Source of the DNA: Prevotellaceae bacterium UBA1710
Lineage (GTDB): Bacteria > Bacteroidota > Bacteroidia > Bacteroidales > Bacteroidaceae
Direction of reading: 5' to 3'
Assembly (NCBI GenBank): GCA_002317355.1
Contig: DCJC01000017.1
Location: forward strand, 1-55,074
DNA: 55,074 nucleotides
Shown here piece by piece: positions 33,401-41,281 of the stretch. The notes below the pieces were generated by a model. The model saw nothing but the letters and a program-made list of their open reading frames with translations. It did not search any database and had not been told where the DNA came from. Each line of letters begins with the position of its first letter. Position 1 is the first letter of the stretch. The position numbers and the translations under genes were made by a program.

Positions 33401-33744
33401 AGGGGGTAGAGATCATAGCCAATAAGCAGCTTATGGATTATCTCGTTCTGCTTCTCAAGCGTAAGAATAATCGTGAGACTCCATCTGCTGAGATTATCCT
33501 TGGTGGTGGCTCAAACCTTGGCAGAAAGTATATCACTCTAGCCGTCGATTGCTTTAATATAAGAATGCTGAAGGCAGATGCAGAGGCGCTATTCTCTCTC
33601 GCAACCAAGGATGTTGACTATCTCATCATGCGCCAGATACTTCGTGAGAATGGTACAGCTACAAATGCTTTCGCCATCGGTATCAGGGCAGAAGTGACAG
33701 ATAAGGGCTACACTCGCTTCGTCATAACTTTGTTAGCGAAGTAA
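30472..33744 (+). CDS. double sensor histidine kinase-like fusion protein (DUF5112/DUF5113 type)
   Basis: 1090 residues. The first module has a lipoprotein-like signal (FVAFVCAC, Cys16), a TPR-like periplasmic region to about 395, a membrane helix at 398-420, and a cytoplasmic HATPase domain with the N box DNARKYTPEGG (about 573), G1 DSGKGM (605) and G2 GFGLMNCRG (639). The place of the H box (HAKVTYAENIMPLIDRM) lacks the usual HExxxxP. The second module starts at about 685 with a new signal-like segment (ATLVALLAMLPAFSFA). It has a periplasmic part, a membrane helix at 832-853 and a cytoplasmic part with an H-box-like LKHETMYFPSRI (His901), but only a degenerate ATPase. The phosphate donor and acceptor may thus be split between modules. 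No response regulator gene is adjacent. Confidence 0.82.
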   Translation: MRNIFILLFVAFVCACSTDRSDKERVDALNDHSYDMRYKNVDSTRIYANMAYAEAEKIGYRSGMSEALLNQAFYTIARMDYLKSDTLLSRADSLAEDDITRLCVEVQRMRLCQRRSQNKDFYVRKNEADRYIENIHSDIEDESPRKRKQYTYARSEYGIVLSTYLYYVNLPIESSEALLSIAKDKDIQLHSDTAQYLGYLYNIGAGGILRDGTAEDIARREFDCLMQCYMLARHNGYLFWEANSLQSLSEHLANPEELAAYHRDDDPCIRFLNDDAVPDPMLSGNLAERSLQCFVRYGDIYQIAGGWRTLASCYHDIKDHEAELSCLLNAVDDSLILQAPDLVASISEKMSMAYSALGEKQASDYYRNQYLDMQDSTRQDRQLEARAEELSALVSRTELLITAIVIVLSILVVALAILIHFHRKNKDKYKHNERLEELGENLQALSLQTEDALRINVEQHAKVTYAENIMPLIDRMLHSVENASKSGIGNLEYVSDVCKSILEYNAQLTSWVQLRKGQVSLHVETFPLQSLFSIIKMNVKSFNTKGVRLSVQDTDISIKADKVLTLFLINTIVDNARKYTPEGGEVVVSATKCESFDGYAEVSIEDSGKGMTQEQADHLFDYGTIIDQKEDLTEQKSHGFGLMNCRGIMDRYRKTSELFSHCEIKAESEKGKGTRILFRLPIAVRATLVALLAMLPAFSFANKNNSVESAWADSVYNANVEGRYAEAINYADSCFRSINKSYRTLKGVNVNDTLTITYNGAELRWWTKKVAVDYDIIIYVRNEVAVSALALNDWDLYNANNKAYTKLYKECSQDSTLSTYCATMERTENTNNLAMVVLVLLFLGLVAVFWLFYVRDVLHNRRNLDQICREKEESIAKMTRERDRLYVSNNVIDNTLSALKHETMYFPSRIAQDNSKIMTSEAIDEQGVSELSETVGYYRNLYSMLCTQCIRNASEISYPMAPFAVSSLKLDFSGENEGVEIIANKQLMDYLVLLLKRKNNRETPSAEIILGGGSNLGRKYITLAVDCFNIRMLKADAEALFSLATKDVDYLIMRQILRENGTATNAFAIGIRAEVTDKGYTRFVITLLAK

Positions 33745-33746
33745 AA

Positions 33747-33851
33747 GGTTCATCCGATATTTGGAGTGATGATGTTTAGGGTTCATTTCTATCTGCAGAG
33801 TCCTAAAATATATCCTTCCAGGCTACCGTCACTCCAAATTTCGGAAGAACC
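33747..33851. repeat. long hairpin after the sensor-kinase gene
   Basis: 23-nt arms 33747-33769 and 33829-33851 (GGTTCATCCGATATTTGGAG and its near complement) with two mismatches, plus an inner TTTAGG/CCTAAA pair (33775-33780 with 33802-33807). It begins 3 nt after the stop. No T run follows on plus, so classical termination is doubtful. Confidence 0.7.
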
Positions 33852-33931
33852 AAAATTTTATTCACCCTTGTGGCAAGGCTCACCTACGGTTTTCCTGTGG
33901 TTTTCCTATGTCTTACTTTTTTCTTATTTTT

Positions 33932-33986
33932 GGTAAGACTTAGGTAAGACTCACGTAAGAGTCACGTAAGACTTACATAAGAGTCA
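33932..33986. repeat. short tandem repeat, about five units of 11-12 bp
   Basis: Successive units read GGTAAGACTTA, GGTAAGACTCAC, GTAAGAGTCAC, GTAAGACTTAC, ATAAGAGTCAG. Non-coding; no protein frame is associated. The rest of 33852-34071 shows nothing else recognisable. Confidence 0.75.
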
Positions 33987-34071
33987 GTTCCGATTGCAAA
34001 GATAATGTATTTTTATGCGTTTGTCAAGAGCAATAATAAAGAAATCGCTTTATTTTAACATCATTTAAGGG

Positions 34072-34120
34072 GATGTCTTTTCCTAAAAAAAAACTGTCTA
34101 CTTTTTTAGGATAAGACACC
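34072..34120. repeat. short inverted repeat resembling an insertion-sequence end
   Basis: Arms 34072-34090 (GATGTCTTTTCCTAAAAAA) and 34102-34120 (TTTTTTAGGATAAGACACC) pair with about three mismatches around ACTGTCTAC. Such TGTC...CCTAAAAAA ends are common on insertion sequences, but no transposase is present, so it may be a remnant or simply a terminator for one of the flanking genes. Confidence 0.45.
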
Positions 34121-34174
34121 TGAGCCTTAGCGAAGAACCAGGGAACAACGTCCTCCCTCGGAATCAAGCACGTA

Positions 34175-34429
34175 CTACATCTTGTATGGTGTTTTTTGTG
34201 TTAGTTCTAAGCTTTCTTCGTCAATGACATATTGGACGTCGAAACCAACTCTGCAGGCAATGAAGACTCTTAGCGTAGTGCGGCCTGTGTAATACATGGC
34301 CCAGAAACATATATTATTTCCGTTATCGTCTTGTGGTAGGGGGATAGTTTTTTTGCCATTTCTGGTAGTAACCTCTATTCTGTCTTCAAATAACTCGTAT
34401 GTGTTTGAATTAATTTTTGATTTTAGCAT
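34175..34429 (-). CDS. small hypothetical protein
   Basis: 84 residues from MLKSKINSNTYELFED; an ATG nine codons upstream is also possible. No signal peptide, no membrane helix and no motif that I recognise. The sequence has balanced composition and plausible beta-strand alternation (DRIEVTTRNGKKTIPLP, TTLRVFIACRVGFDVQYVID), which argues for a real small gene rather than a chance frame. Flanked by repeat-rich DNA on both sides and no visible promoter. Confidence 0.45.
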   Translation of the reverse strand: MLKSKINSNTYELFEDRIEVTTRNGKKTIPLPQDDNGNNICFWAMYYTGRTTLRVFIACRVGFDVQYVIDEESLELTQKTPYKM

Positions 34430-34488
34430 AATGGCGTTTTGGGGCAAGTTTCGCAAGCTTCACTTAGAAGTACAATGAGTTTTATCTA

Positions 34489-34592
34489 GTTAGGAGTGAG
34501 GAGTTAGCAGCTTGGAGTTGTCCCGCGTGGAAGATGAACTCCTCGCTAGGCCTTCAGGACGCTTGCCTGAGCAAGAACTCCTCACTTCTAAC
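34489..34592. repeat. inverted repeat between the small hypothetical and the glycosidase gene
   Basis: 17-bp arms GTTAGGAGTGAGGAGTT (34489-34505) and AACTCCTCACTTCTAAC (34576-34592), one wobble, with further copies of ACTCCTC between (34537-34543) and after (34592-34600). It lies in the 3' region of the glycosidase gene (minus strand). Confidence 0.65.
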
Positions 34593-34607
34593 TCCTCACT
34601 GAAAATA

Positions 34608-36380
34608 TTAAATTTTCTTGAGATAGCACAATCTGTGTGTACCCATCTTTTTCTTCTTGTGGATGAATCGTACGACGTACATGCCCTGAGGGAGACGAGA
34701 GATGTTGATGGTGCGGGTAATAGGATAAGAATCCATTACCGCGCCCTGAAGGTTCTCGATAACTATCACGCCCTCCATGTGATAGATCTGGAATGTACCA
34801 CAGAGGTCTCGAAGTTCAATGGTCTTACTGCGCTCAAGTAATGGGCAGTTTGCTACTTGCTTGAACTCTTTCTTTGTCTTTGGAGCTGGCTGGCTTGATG
34901 GCTTCTCTACTGGAGCATCATAAAACTCATGTACGCCATCTATCTGACAAGGCTTTGACTCGTTGCCATAGCGGTCAACGGCTGTTACGGCATAATACAT
35001 GCCCTTAGGTACCCTGGCTGATAGAGAACGGTTACCAACGATGGTGATGTTGCGTGGATCGCGTGTGTTCACAGGGAAGTGGGTTGATGAATACACGTTG
35101 TATGTAAGATAAGGACCATCGGAATTGTCACGACCAGCTTCCCATGAGAGAATTGCTGATGGACGAATGTCTTTTGCCTCGTTGACACTGATTGATGCAG
35201 GAGCTTCAGGGGCTCTGAATCCGTACCATGTCTGAGCTGGAATCAAAGATGGGTAAGGACAGAGAGTGTTTGAAGCGAATTCATAGATGCCTTTGATGTT
35301 ATCGGTAAGGAACTTAGAACGGAAGTATGTGTGACCAAGTCCATACTGACGCAAAACGTGCAACTCTCTTGTTATGTCGCTCAATGGCCAGTTCTTTTCT
35401 TTTGGTGAGAGGAAATAGATGCCGAGGCCTGGAGCAACGATACGACCATTGCTTCGCTCTTTCCAGTCGATAGCGAATGGATAGAAGTCGTTGTTGCGGA
35501 AATACATCATTGGGAAGACACCATCCATAAGTCCCGTCTGCATCCACATAGCTGCATCCTGACAAACGATGTCGCGGGCATTCCAACCACGAGCCCATTG
35601 TCTTGGCAGGTCAGCGTATTTGCCAATAGGAGAGCAACTTAGCATTACCCACTTCTTCTGTTGCTTTACTGCTGTGTGGATAGCCTTTACGATGTTTGTG
35701 ATATACTGACGACCGCGATTCTTATCGGCTATCTTACCCCATGTCTCAGGGTAGCGGATGTAGTCGAGGTGAATACCATCGATGTCATATCTGCGAGTGA
35801 GATCGCCACAGAATTGTGCAAGATAATCGGCAGTTCCTGGCTGCTCAGGATTCATGTATCCGTCTTCTCCAATCTTGCGAAGGAGGTGAGGAACCGTATT
35901 TCGAAGGTTTTTGCAACCAGCGCCATTCCACTTGCCTACAGGAATTGTTACCACCCAAGCATGAAGCTGCATCCCGCGCTTATGACATTCCTCGATGGCA
36001 AAGGCGAGAGCGTCATAACCTGGGGAAGTGCCAGGCTTGCCAGAGAGACATCCATCCCATGGTTCCATGTTGGAAGGGAAGATGGTAGTAGCACGCACAC
36101 GAGTCTGAATGAAGACAAGGTTGATGCCTGCCTTCTGAAGTTTGTCGAGGGTTGTGCGAAGCTCGTTCTGCTGACGTGTGATAGCTGAACCAGACTGAGC
36201 GTATGAGTGAGGCCAGTCGAGGCCTCCTATGGTAGTGAGCCAAACGGCACGCACCTCATGCAGAGGAACGTCCACTGGCGATTGTATCGTTACTGGTGAC
36301 ACGTTGTAGAATCGTGTCTGAGCCTTGGCAAAGCCAAGAGATATGGCTAAAAATGCCAAAAAAACTGTTATTTTTTTCAT
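34608..36380 (-). CDS. secreted GHL10/DUF187-type glycoside hydrolase
   Basis: 590 residues from MKKITVFLAFLAISLGFAKA, a clear signal peptide. The promoter at 36389-36420 excludes an ATG 13 codons upstream. HEVRAVWLTTIGGLDWP and the following TLDKLQKAGINLVFIQTRVRA mark the glycosyl-hydrolase-like family 10 (DUF187) barrel, and YDIDGIHLDYIRYPE holds the conserved Asp residues at the active site. A fibronectin-like domain follows near 385-500 (PEAPASISVNEAKDIRPSAI, YAVTAVDRYGNES). The last 70 residues (TRTINISRLPQGMYVVRF) look like a type IX secretion sorting domain. The enzyme probably acts on cell-wall or glycan material outside the cell; substrate unproven. Confidence 0.88.
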   Translation of the reverse strand: MKKITVFLAFLAISLGFAKAQTRFYNVSPVTIQSPVDVPLHEVRAVWLTTIGGLDWPHSYAQSGSAITRQQNELRTTLDKLQKAGINLVFIQTRVRATTIFPSNMEPWDGCLSGKPGTSPGYDALAFAIEECHKRGMQLHAWVVTIPVGKWNGAGCKNLRNTVPHLLRKIGEDGYMNPEQPGTADYLAQFCGDLTRRYDIDGIHLDYIRYPETWGKIADKNRGRQYITNIVKAIHTAVKQQKKWVMLSCSPIGKYADLPRQWARGWNARDIVCQDAAMWMQTGLMDGVFPMMYFRNNDFYPFAIDWKERSNGRIVAPGLGIYFLSPKEKNWPLSDITRELHVLRQYGLGHTYFRSKFLTDNIKGIYEFASNTLCPYPSLIPAQTWYGFRAPEAPASISVNEAKDIRPSAILSWEAGRDNSDGPYLTYNVYSSTHFPVNTRDPRNITIVGNRSLSARVPKGMYYAVTAVDRYGNESKPCQIDGVHEFYDAPVEKPSSQPAPKTKKEFKQVANCPLLERSKTIELRDLCGTFQIYHMEGVIVIENLQGAVMDSYPITRTINISRLPQGMYVVRFIHKKKKMGTHRLCYLKKI

Positions 36381-36388
36381 TTCGGGTA

Positions 36389-36420
36389 CAAAGTTAGCAT
36401 TATTTGTTTGTTTTTCCAAA
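36389..36420 (-). promoter_or_regulatory. promoter of the GHL10-type glycosidase gene
   Basis: TTTG (36417-36420), 20-bp spacer, TAACTTTG (36389-36396) on the minus strand. The start of transcription at about 36382 leaves almost no leader before the ATG at 36380. Confidence 0.75.
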
Positions 36421-36437
36421 TCTTTTTGTTAACTTTG
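36407..36437 (+). promoter_or_regulatory. promoter of the cstA-like gene
   Basis: TTTG (36407-36410), 19-bp spacer, TAACTTTG (36430-36437). Its -33 element lies within the minus-strand promoter of the glycosidase gene. Confidence 0.75.
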
Positions 36438-36488
36438 CACGTAATTTGCAAAGAAATTTTAAATTTCATAAAAATAACATTCGGATAA

Positions 36489-37991
36489 ATGATAACATTT
36501 TGCATTAGCCTTGTTATTTTGATGCTCGGCTATTTCATCTATGGAAAGTTTGTTGAGAAGGTCTTCGGTCCTGATGATCGTGTGACTCCAGCATTGCGTA
36601 TCAACGATGGTGTTGACTACATTCTTCTTCCTTCTTGGAAGATCTTCATGATTCAGTTCTTGAATATCGCTGGTACAGGTCCTATCTTCGGTGCTATCAT
36701 GGGTGCTAAGTTTGGTCCTGCTGCATATCTCTGGATTGTATTCGGCTGTATCTTTGCTGGTGCTACCCACGATTATCTTAGTGGTATGCTTAGCGTTCGC
36801 AACAATGGTGCAGGTCTTCCTGAACTCGTTGGAAAATACCTCGGCAATGGTGTGAAGAACGTGATGCTCGTGTTTACTGTACTCTTGCTCGGTTTGGTAG
36901 GTGCGGTATTCGTAAAGAGTCCTGCAGATATCCTCACAAACATTACAGACGGCTATGGAATGCTCTGGATAATCCTTATCTTTGTGTATTATGTCATAGC
37001 TACTATGATGCCTGTGGATAAGATTATCGGTAAGATATATCCAATATTCGCTTTCTCATTGCTCTTCATGGCAGCAGCTCTGATGGTTGTGCTCTTTATC
37101 AGATGGTATGACCTTCCTGAACTTTGGGAAACAGGAATTGTGAGCTATGGACAGATTACTCATCCAGAGTCAAGTAGTGCTGATTTGTTCCCTGCACTCT
37201 TCATTACCATTGCTTGTGGTGCTATCAGTGGCTTCCATGCTACTCAGAGCCCTCTCATGGCTCGTTGTATGAAGAATGAGCACCTTGGTCGTCCTATTTT
37301 CTACGGTTCTATGATTACTGAGGGTGTTGTGGCGCTCATCTGGGCTACAGTAGCTTCATATTTCTTCTATGGCAATCCTTCTCCTGGCTATGAATTGATG
37401 CAGGGAGTGAAGGACGGCTATGAGACAGGAGCACCTGTTGTGGTAAACCTCATCTGTAATGACTGGCTTGGTGTGTTTGGTGGTATTCTTGCCATGCTCG
37501 GTGTGGTGGCTGCTCCTATTACAAGTGGTGATACAGCTCTTCGTAGTGCTCGTCTTATCATTGCTGAGTGGCTTCACATGGATCAGAAGAGTGTCGCAAA
37601 GCGCCTTGCTATCAGTATTCCTCTCTTCCTCGTGACAATGGGCTTGCTCATCTGGCAGATGGAGAATGTCAGTGGATTCAATGTGTTGTGGGGCTATTTC
37701 GGTTGGGCAAATCAGGCTCTGTCGGTATTCACCCTATGGACTCTGACAGTATATCTCACGAAGAATCGTCCAGGTTATTTCTGGGTAACTCTCATTCCTG
37801 CATTGCTGATGACTGCTGTTTGTACGGCATTCATAGTGATCAGTAAGACTGCTCTCGGACTTGCACCAGAGATTGGCTATTGTGCAGCTATTGCCATGGA
37901 TGTGGTTCTGCTTGGTGTCTTCCTCAAATGGAAGATGGGGCTGGGTGAAGAGAGTGAAGAGAGTGAAGAGAGTGAAGAGAGTAAAGTGTAA
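36489..37991 (+). CDS. carbon starvation protein A family transporter (short form)
   Basis: 500 residues with about fourteen membrane segments; shorter than E. coli CstA (about 700). The signature NIAGTGPIFGAIMGAKFGPA near 57-76 and CGAISGFHATQSPLMARCMK near 244-263 are CstA hallmarks, as is DDRVTPALRINDGVDY at the start. CstA relatives take up peptides or pyruvate during nutrient limitation; the substrate here is unknown. The last residues, GEESEESEESEESKV, come from four copies of a 9-bp repeat and look like a recent expansion on a cytoplasmic tail. The downstream barrel gene starts 55 nt later. Confidence 0.9.
   Translation: MITFCISLVILMLGYFIYGKFVEKVFGPDDRVTPALRINDGVDYILLPSWKIFMIQFLNIAGTGPIFGAIMGAKFGPAAYLWIVFGCIFAGATHDYLSGMLSVRNNGAGLPELVGKYLGNGVKNVMLVFTVLLLGLVGAVFVKSPADILTNITDGYGMLWIILIFVYYVIATMMPVDKIIGKIYPIFAFSLLFMAAALMVVLFIRWYDLPELWETGIVSYGQITHPESSSADLFPALFITIACGAISGFHATQSPLMARCMKNEHLGRPIFYGSMITEGVVALIWATVASYFFYGNPSPGYELMQGVKDGYETGAPVVVNLICNDWLGVFGGILAMLGVVAAPITSGDTALRSARLIIAEWLHMDQKSVAKRLAISIPLFLVTMGLLIWQMENVSGFNVLWGYFGWANQALSVFTLWTLTVYLTKNRPGYFWVTLIPALLMTAVCTAFIVISKTALGLAPEIGYCAAIAMDVVLLGVFLKWKMGLGEESEESEESEESKV
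37947..37982 (+). repeat. 9-bp tandem repeat in the 3' end of the cstA-like gene
   Basis: Four perfect copies of GAAGAGAGT, in frame, encoding the EES repeats of the C-terminal tail, followed by AAAGTGTAAAGAGTAAAG that contains the stop codon. Copy-number change by slippage would lengthen or shorten the tail without a frameshift. Confidence 0.9.
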
Positions 37992-38046
37992 AGAGTAAAG
38001 TGTTCGATACATACAAAATAAGGAAAAGAATTAAAAGGATAAACAA

Positions 38047-38526
38047 ATGAAAAAGATTATTATTATGCTCGCCATGCTCACAATGACCATGGTTGCAAAG
38101 GCTCAGTTTGAGGCTGGAAAGACTTACGTAAATGCTTCTCTCTCAGGCATGGACTTGAGTTTTAGTGGTACTCAGCAGGGTAAGTTTGATATTGGTGCAA
38201 TGGCAGGTTATTTCGTAGAGGATCAGTGGCTCGTTAATGTGCAGGCAGGAATGCATCATCCTGGTAAGGGGGGTAAGGCAACTACAACAGTAGGTGTAGG
38301 TGGTCGTTACTATGTGCTCGATAATGGACTTTTCCTTGGAGTTAACGGTAAGTTGTTGTTCTCTCCAGGTTACAATGATATTATGCCAGGTATTGAGTTG
38401 GGCTATTGCTTCTTCCTCAATGATAAGTTGACTGTTGAGCCTTCTATATATTACGACCAGAGTTTCAGAAATCATTCTGACTATTCAACAGTTGGTTTGA
38501 AGGTTTCAATGGGCGTGTATTTCTAA
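38047..38526 (+). CDS. small outer-membrane beta-barrel protein
   Basis: 159 residues. Signal peptide MKKIIIMLAMLTMTMVAKA, cleaved before QFEAG. The mature part consists of short amphipathic strands (KTYVNASLSGMDLSFSG, GKFDIGAMAGYFV, WLVNVQAGMHH, TTVGVGGRYYV, FLGVNGKLLFS) and ends in VGLKVSMGVYF with a terminal Phe, the usual outer-membrane insertion signal. Probably an eight-stranded barrel of unknown role. It lies between the cstA-like gene and nadC, all on plus and close enough for one transcript. Confidence 0.8.
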   Translation: MKKIIIMLAMLTMTMVAKAQFEAGKTYVNASLSGMDLSFSGTQQGKFDIGAMAGYFVEDQWLVNVQAGMHHPGKGGKATTTVGVGGRYYVLDNGLFLGVNGKLLFSPGYNDIMPGIELGYCFFLNDKLTVEPSIYYDQSFRNHSDYSTVGLKVSMGVYF

Positions 38527-38569
38527 TGGTAGGGTAATTCGTAATCAGGTAATTTGTAATTTGTAATTA

Positions 38570-39451
38570 TTGAAAATGTTAAGCGTAGAAGAATTGAATG
38601 ACAAACTCATTGATTTGAGTTTTGCAGAAGATATTGGTGATGGTGATCATACCACCCTTTGTTGTATTCCTGAGGATGCCATGGGCGAGAGTAAGCTTCT
38701 TGTGAAGCAGCCTGGTATCATAGCTGGTGTTGAGGTTGCCAAGGTGGTGTTCCATCGCTTCGACCCAACTCTCGAGATTGAGGTTTACATCAACGATGGT
38801 GCTGAGGTTAAGCCTGGCGATATCGTGATGAGCGTTAAGGGTAAGACACAGAGCCTGCTTCAGACAGAGCGCCTTATGCTCAACATCATGCAGCGTATGA
38901 GTGGTATTGCTACTATGACACATAAGTATCAGCAGGCACTTATCGATGCAGGTACAAAGACTCATGTACTCGATACACGTAAGACAACTCCTGGTATGCG
39001 TATGCTTGAGAAGGAGGCTGTAAAGATTGGTGGTGGTATGAACCATCGTATCGGTCTCTTCGATATGATTCTCCTGAAGGATAACCACATCGACTTCTGT
39101 GGTGGTGTTCACAATGCAATCTCTCGTGCTAAGCAGTATTGCAAGGATCATGGTAAGGACTTGAAGATTGAGTGTGAGGTTCGCGACTGGAAGGAGCTTG
39201 AAGAGGCTCTTGCAGAGGGTTGCGATCGTATCATGTTCGATAACTTCACTCCAGAAGATACAAAGAAGGCTGTAGAGTTTGTTGCTGGTCGTTGTGAGAC
39301 AGAGTCATCTGGCGGTATCACATTCGACACTATGATTCCATACGCTAAGGCTGGTGTTGACTTCATCTCATTCGGTGCTCTCACACATAGCGTGAAGGGC
39401 TTGGATATGAGTTTCAAGGCTGCTGGTAGCGATAAGCTCGTTATAAAGTAG
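38570..39451 (+). CDS. nadC: nicotinate-nucleotide diphosphorylase (carboxylating)
   Basis: 293 residues (two residues fewer if started at the second ATG, 38576). QPRTase blocks: LSFAEDIGDGDHTT near 16-29, LDTRKTTPGMRMLEKEAVKI 133-152, GGGMNHRIGLFDMILLKDNH 153-172, IECEVRDWKELEEAL, and ESSGGITFDTMIPYA near 244. It makes nicotinate mononucleotide from quinolinate and PRPP in NAD synthesis. nadA and nadB are not in the window. Cytoplasmic; preceded after 43 nt by the small barrel gene. Confidence 0.97.
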   Translation: MKMLSVEELNDKLIDLSFAEDIGDGDHTTLCCIPEDAMGESKLLVKQPGIIAGVEVAKVVFHRFDPTLEIEVYINDGAEVKPGDIVMSVKGKTQSLLQTERLMLNIMQRMSGIATMTHKYQQALIDAGTKTHVLDTRKTTPGMRMLEKEAVKIGGGMNHRIGLFDMILLKDNHIDFCGGVHNAISRAKQYCKDHGKDLKIECEVRDWKELEEALAEGCDRIMFDNFTPEDTKKAVEFVAGRCETESSGGITFDTMIPYAKAGVDFISFGALTHSVKGLDMSFKAAGSDKLVIK

Positions 39452-39633
39452 AAAAAGACCCACCCCCGTACCCCTCCCATAGAGGGAGGGGAGTGGATAG
39501 TAAGATAAACGCGATAGGGGGGCATTCCGGGCTTCTTTCCTCCTCTCCTCGTGGAAGTCGGAGATTGGATATCTCCGAGTATATGCCAGGTTGGGAGGTA
39601 AGAGGTCTTTATTATTTCCCTTTTATTATTGTC
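39452..39633. other. spacer between nadC and the C69 peptidase gene with hairpins
   Basis: Contains ACCCCTCCCATAGAGGGAGG (around 39470-39492) forming a small GC-rich hairpin and CGGAGAT/TATCTCCG (around 39559-39578). AAAGACC words at the left end and GGTCTTT at the right end (39455-39461 and 39605-39611) give a weak outer inverted repeat like the other stop-to-start elements. The frame running into the peptidase gene through this DNA is not coding, as the signal peptide begins only at 39634. Confidence 0.5.
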
Positions 39634-41277
39634 ATGAAAAAAACATTATTTATATTTTCTGTATTCTTGGCTGCCTTTGCAGAATCTTTCGCTTGCACCA
39701 ACTTTATCGTTGGTAAGAAGGCGAGTGCAGATGGTAGTGTGATGTGTACGTATAATGCCGATTCGTATGGCGCGTTCTTCTCCCTTTATCATTCTCCTGC
39801 AGGAAAGCATCAGAAGGGTGAGATGATTCAGATATACGATTGGGATACCAACAAGTATCATGGTGAGATTCCTCAAGTGGATGAGACTTACAATGTGATT
39901 GGTAATATCAATGAGTGGCAGGTAACCATTGGTGAGACTACCTATGGCGGTCGTGAGGAAATGGTAGATACTACTGGTGTTCTTGATTACGGTTCACTTA
40001 TCTATATCGCACTCCAGCGTTCTAAGACAGCTCGTGAGGCAATCAAGGTAATGACAAGCCTTGTGGAAACCTATGGTTATAACTCAGAGGGTGAGACATT
40101 CACTATCTGTGATCCTAATGAGGCTTGGATTATGGAGATGCAAGGTGCAGAAGCTCATGGTGTAGTATGGGTGGCTCAACGTATTCCTGATGATGCTATC
40201 TGTGCTCATGCAAATCAGAGTCGTATCACAACATTCAACCAGAAGGATAAGGCGAATGTGATGTTCTCTAAGAATTGTATTAAGTACGCGCGCACGAAAG
40301 GTTGGTTTACTGGTAAAGATGTTGATTTCTCATGGAATGCAGCTTATGCAGCTCCTGATTTTTCAGGTCGTCGTTATTGCGATGCTCGTGTGTGGGCTTT
40401 CTATCGTTTCTTTGCTGATGGCATGGATAAGTATCTTCCATGGGCAGAAGGTCGTGATGAGAATGCAGAGGCTCTTCCTTTGTGGGTTGTTCCTAATAAG
40501 AAACTCACTGTGCAGGATTTACAGTTTGCTATGCGTGACCACTATGAGGGTACTCCACTTGAGGTGAAAGGCACTATTGGTGGTGGTATCTGGGAGATGC
40601 CTTATCAGCCAACACCTCTTTCATTTGAGGTTGATGGCAAGAAGTATTTCACCGAGCGCCCGATAAGTACTCAGCAGACAGGTTTTACCTATGTTTCTCA
40701 GATGCGCTCTTGGTTGCCTCGTGAGATTGGTGGTTGTATGTGGTGGGGTAATGATGATGGCAATATGGTTGCCTATACTCCTATCTATTGCGGTAATACA
40801 GAGTTGCCTGAGTGCTACAATACTCCAGGTGCTGATGATGTGACTTTCTCTGACAAGAATGCTTTCTGGGTGTGTAACTGGGTGAGCAATATGGTTTATC
40901 CTCGCTATAGCCAGCTGTTCCCTGAATTGAAGAACTATCGTGATAGTCTTGAGAATTCATACTTTGCACAGCAGAGTGGGGTAGAGGCAAAGGCTAAGGA
41001 ACTCTATGTCCAGTCGCCAGCAGAAGCTATTAAATATGTAAATGAATACTCTAACAGACAGGCACAACAGATGCTCTCTACTTGGAAGGATCTTGCCGTT
41101 CGTCTTATTGTTCGCTATAATGATATGGCGGTGAAGAAGATGAAGGATGGTAAGTATCTCAAGACTAAGTATGGTCTTATCGAACCTGTTGAGCGCCCTG
41201 GCTATTCAAAAGACTATGCTCGCAAGATGATCCAGCTCTCAAAGAAGGATATGCAGCAGCCTACTGTGAAGGAGTAA
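39634..41277 (+). CDS. secreted C69-family dipeptidase
   Basis: 547 residues from MKKTLFIFSVFLAAFAESFA, a signal peptide whose cleavage exposes Cys21 in CTNFIVGKKASADGSVM. In family C69 (PepD type) this N-terminal Cys is the nucleophile, so maturation and activation coincide. Other conserved stretches are GETYGGREE-like TIGETTYGGREEM, GYNSEGETFTICDPNEAWIM and CAHANQSRITTFN. It should cleave dipeptides in the periplasm or outside the cell. A frame open from 39493 would add 47 residues but crosses repeat DNA and hides the signal, so it is rejected. Confidence 0.93.
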   Translation: MKKTLFIFSVFLAAFAESFACTNFIVGKKASADGSVMCTYNADSYGAFFSLYHSPAGKHQKGEMIQIYDWDTNKYHGEIPQVDETYNVIGNINEWQVTIGETTYGGREEMVDTTGVLDYGSLIYIALQRSKTAREAIKVMTSLVETYGYNSEGETFTICDPNEAWIMEMQGAEAHGVVWVAQRIPDDAICAHANQSRITTFNQKDKANVMFSKNCIKYARTKGWFTGKDVDFSWNAAYAAPDFSGRRYCDARVWAFYRFFADGMDKYLPWAEGRDENAEALPLWVVPNKKLTVQDLQFAMRDHYEGTPLEVKGTIGGGIWEMPYQPTPLSFEVDGKKYFTERPISTQQTGFTYVSQMRSWLPREIGGCMWWGNDDGNMVAYTPIYCGNTELPECYNTPGADDVTFSDKNAFWVCNWVSNMVYPRYSQLFPELKNYRDSLENSYFAQQSGVEAKAKELYVQSPAEAIKYVNEYSNRQAQQMLSTWKDLAVRLIVRYNDMAVKKMKDGKYLKTKYGLIEPVERPGYSKDYARKMIQLSKKDMQQPTVKE

Positions 41278-41281
41278 AGGG

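Noticed and set aside
36389..36437. Glycosidase/cstA divergent promoters as a mutually exclusive switch
   Set aside because: Only the -33 regions overlap by a few bases, which is common for close divergent genes; less striking than the menA case.
39493..39633. Upstream extension of the C69 peptidase gene
   Set aside because: It translates spacer repeats and hides a clear signal peptide that starts at 39634.
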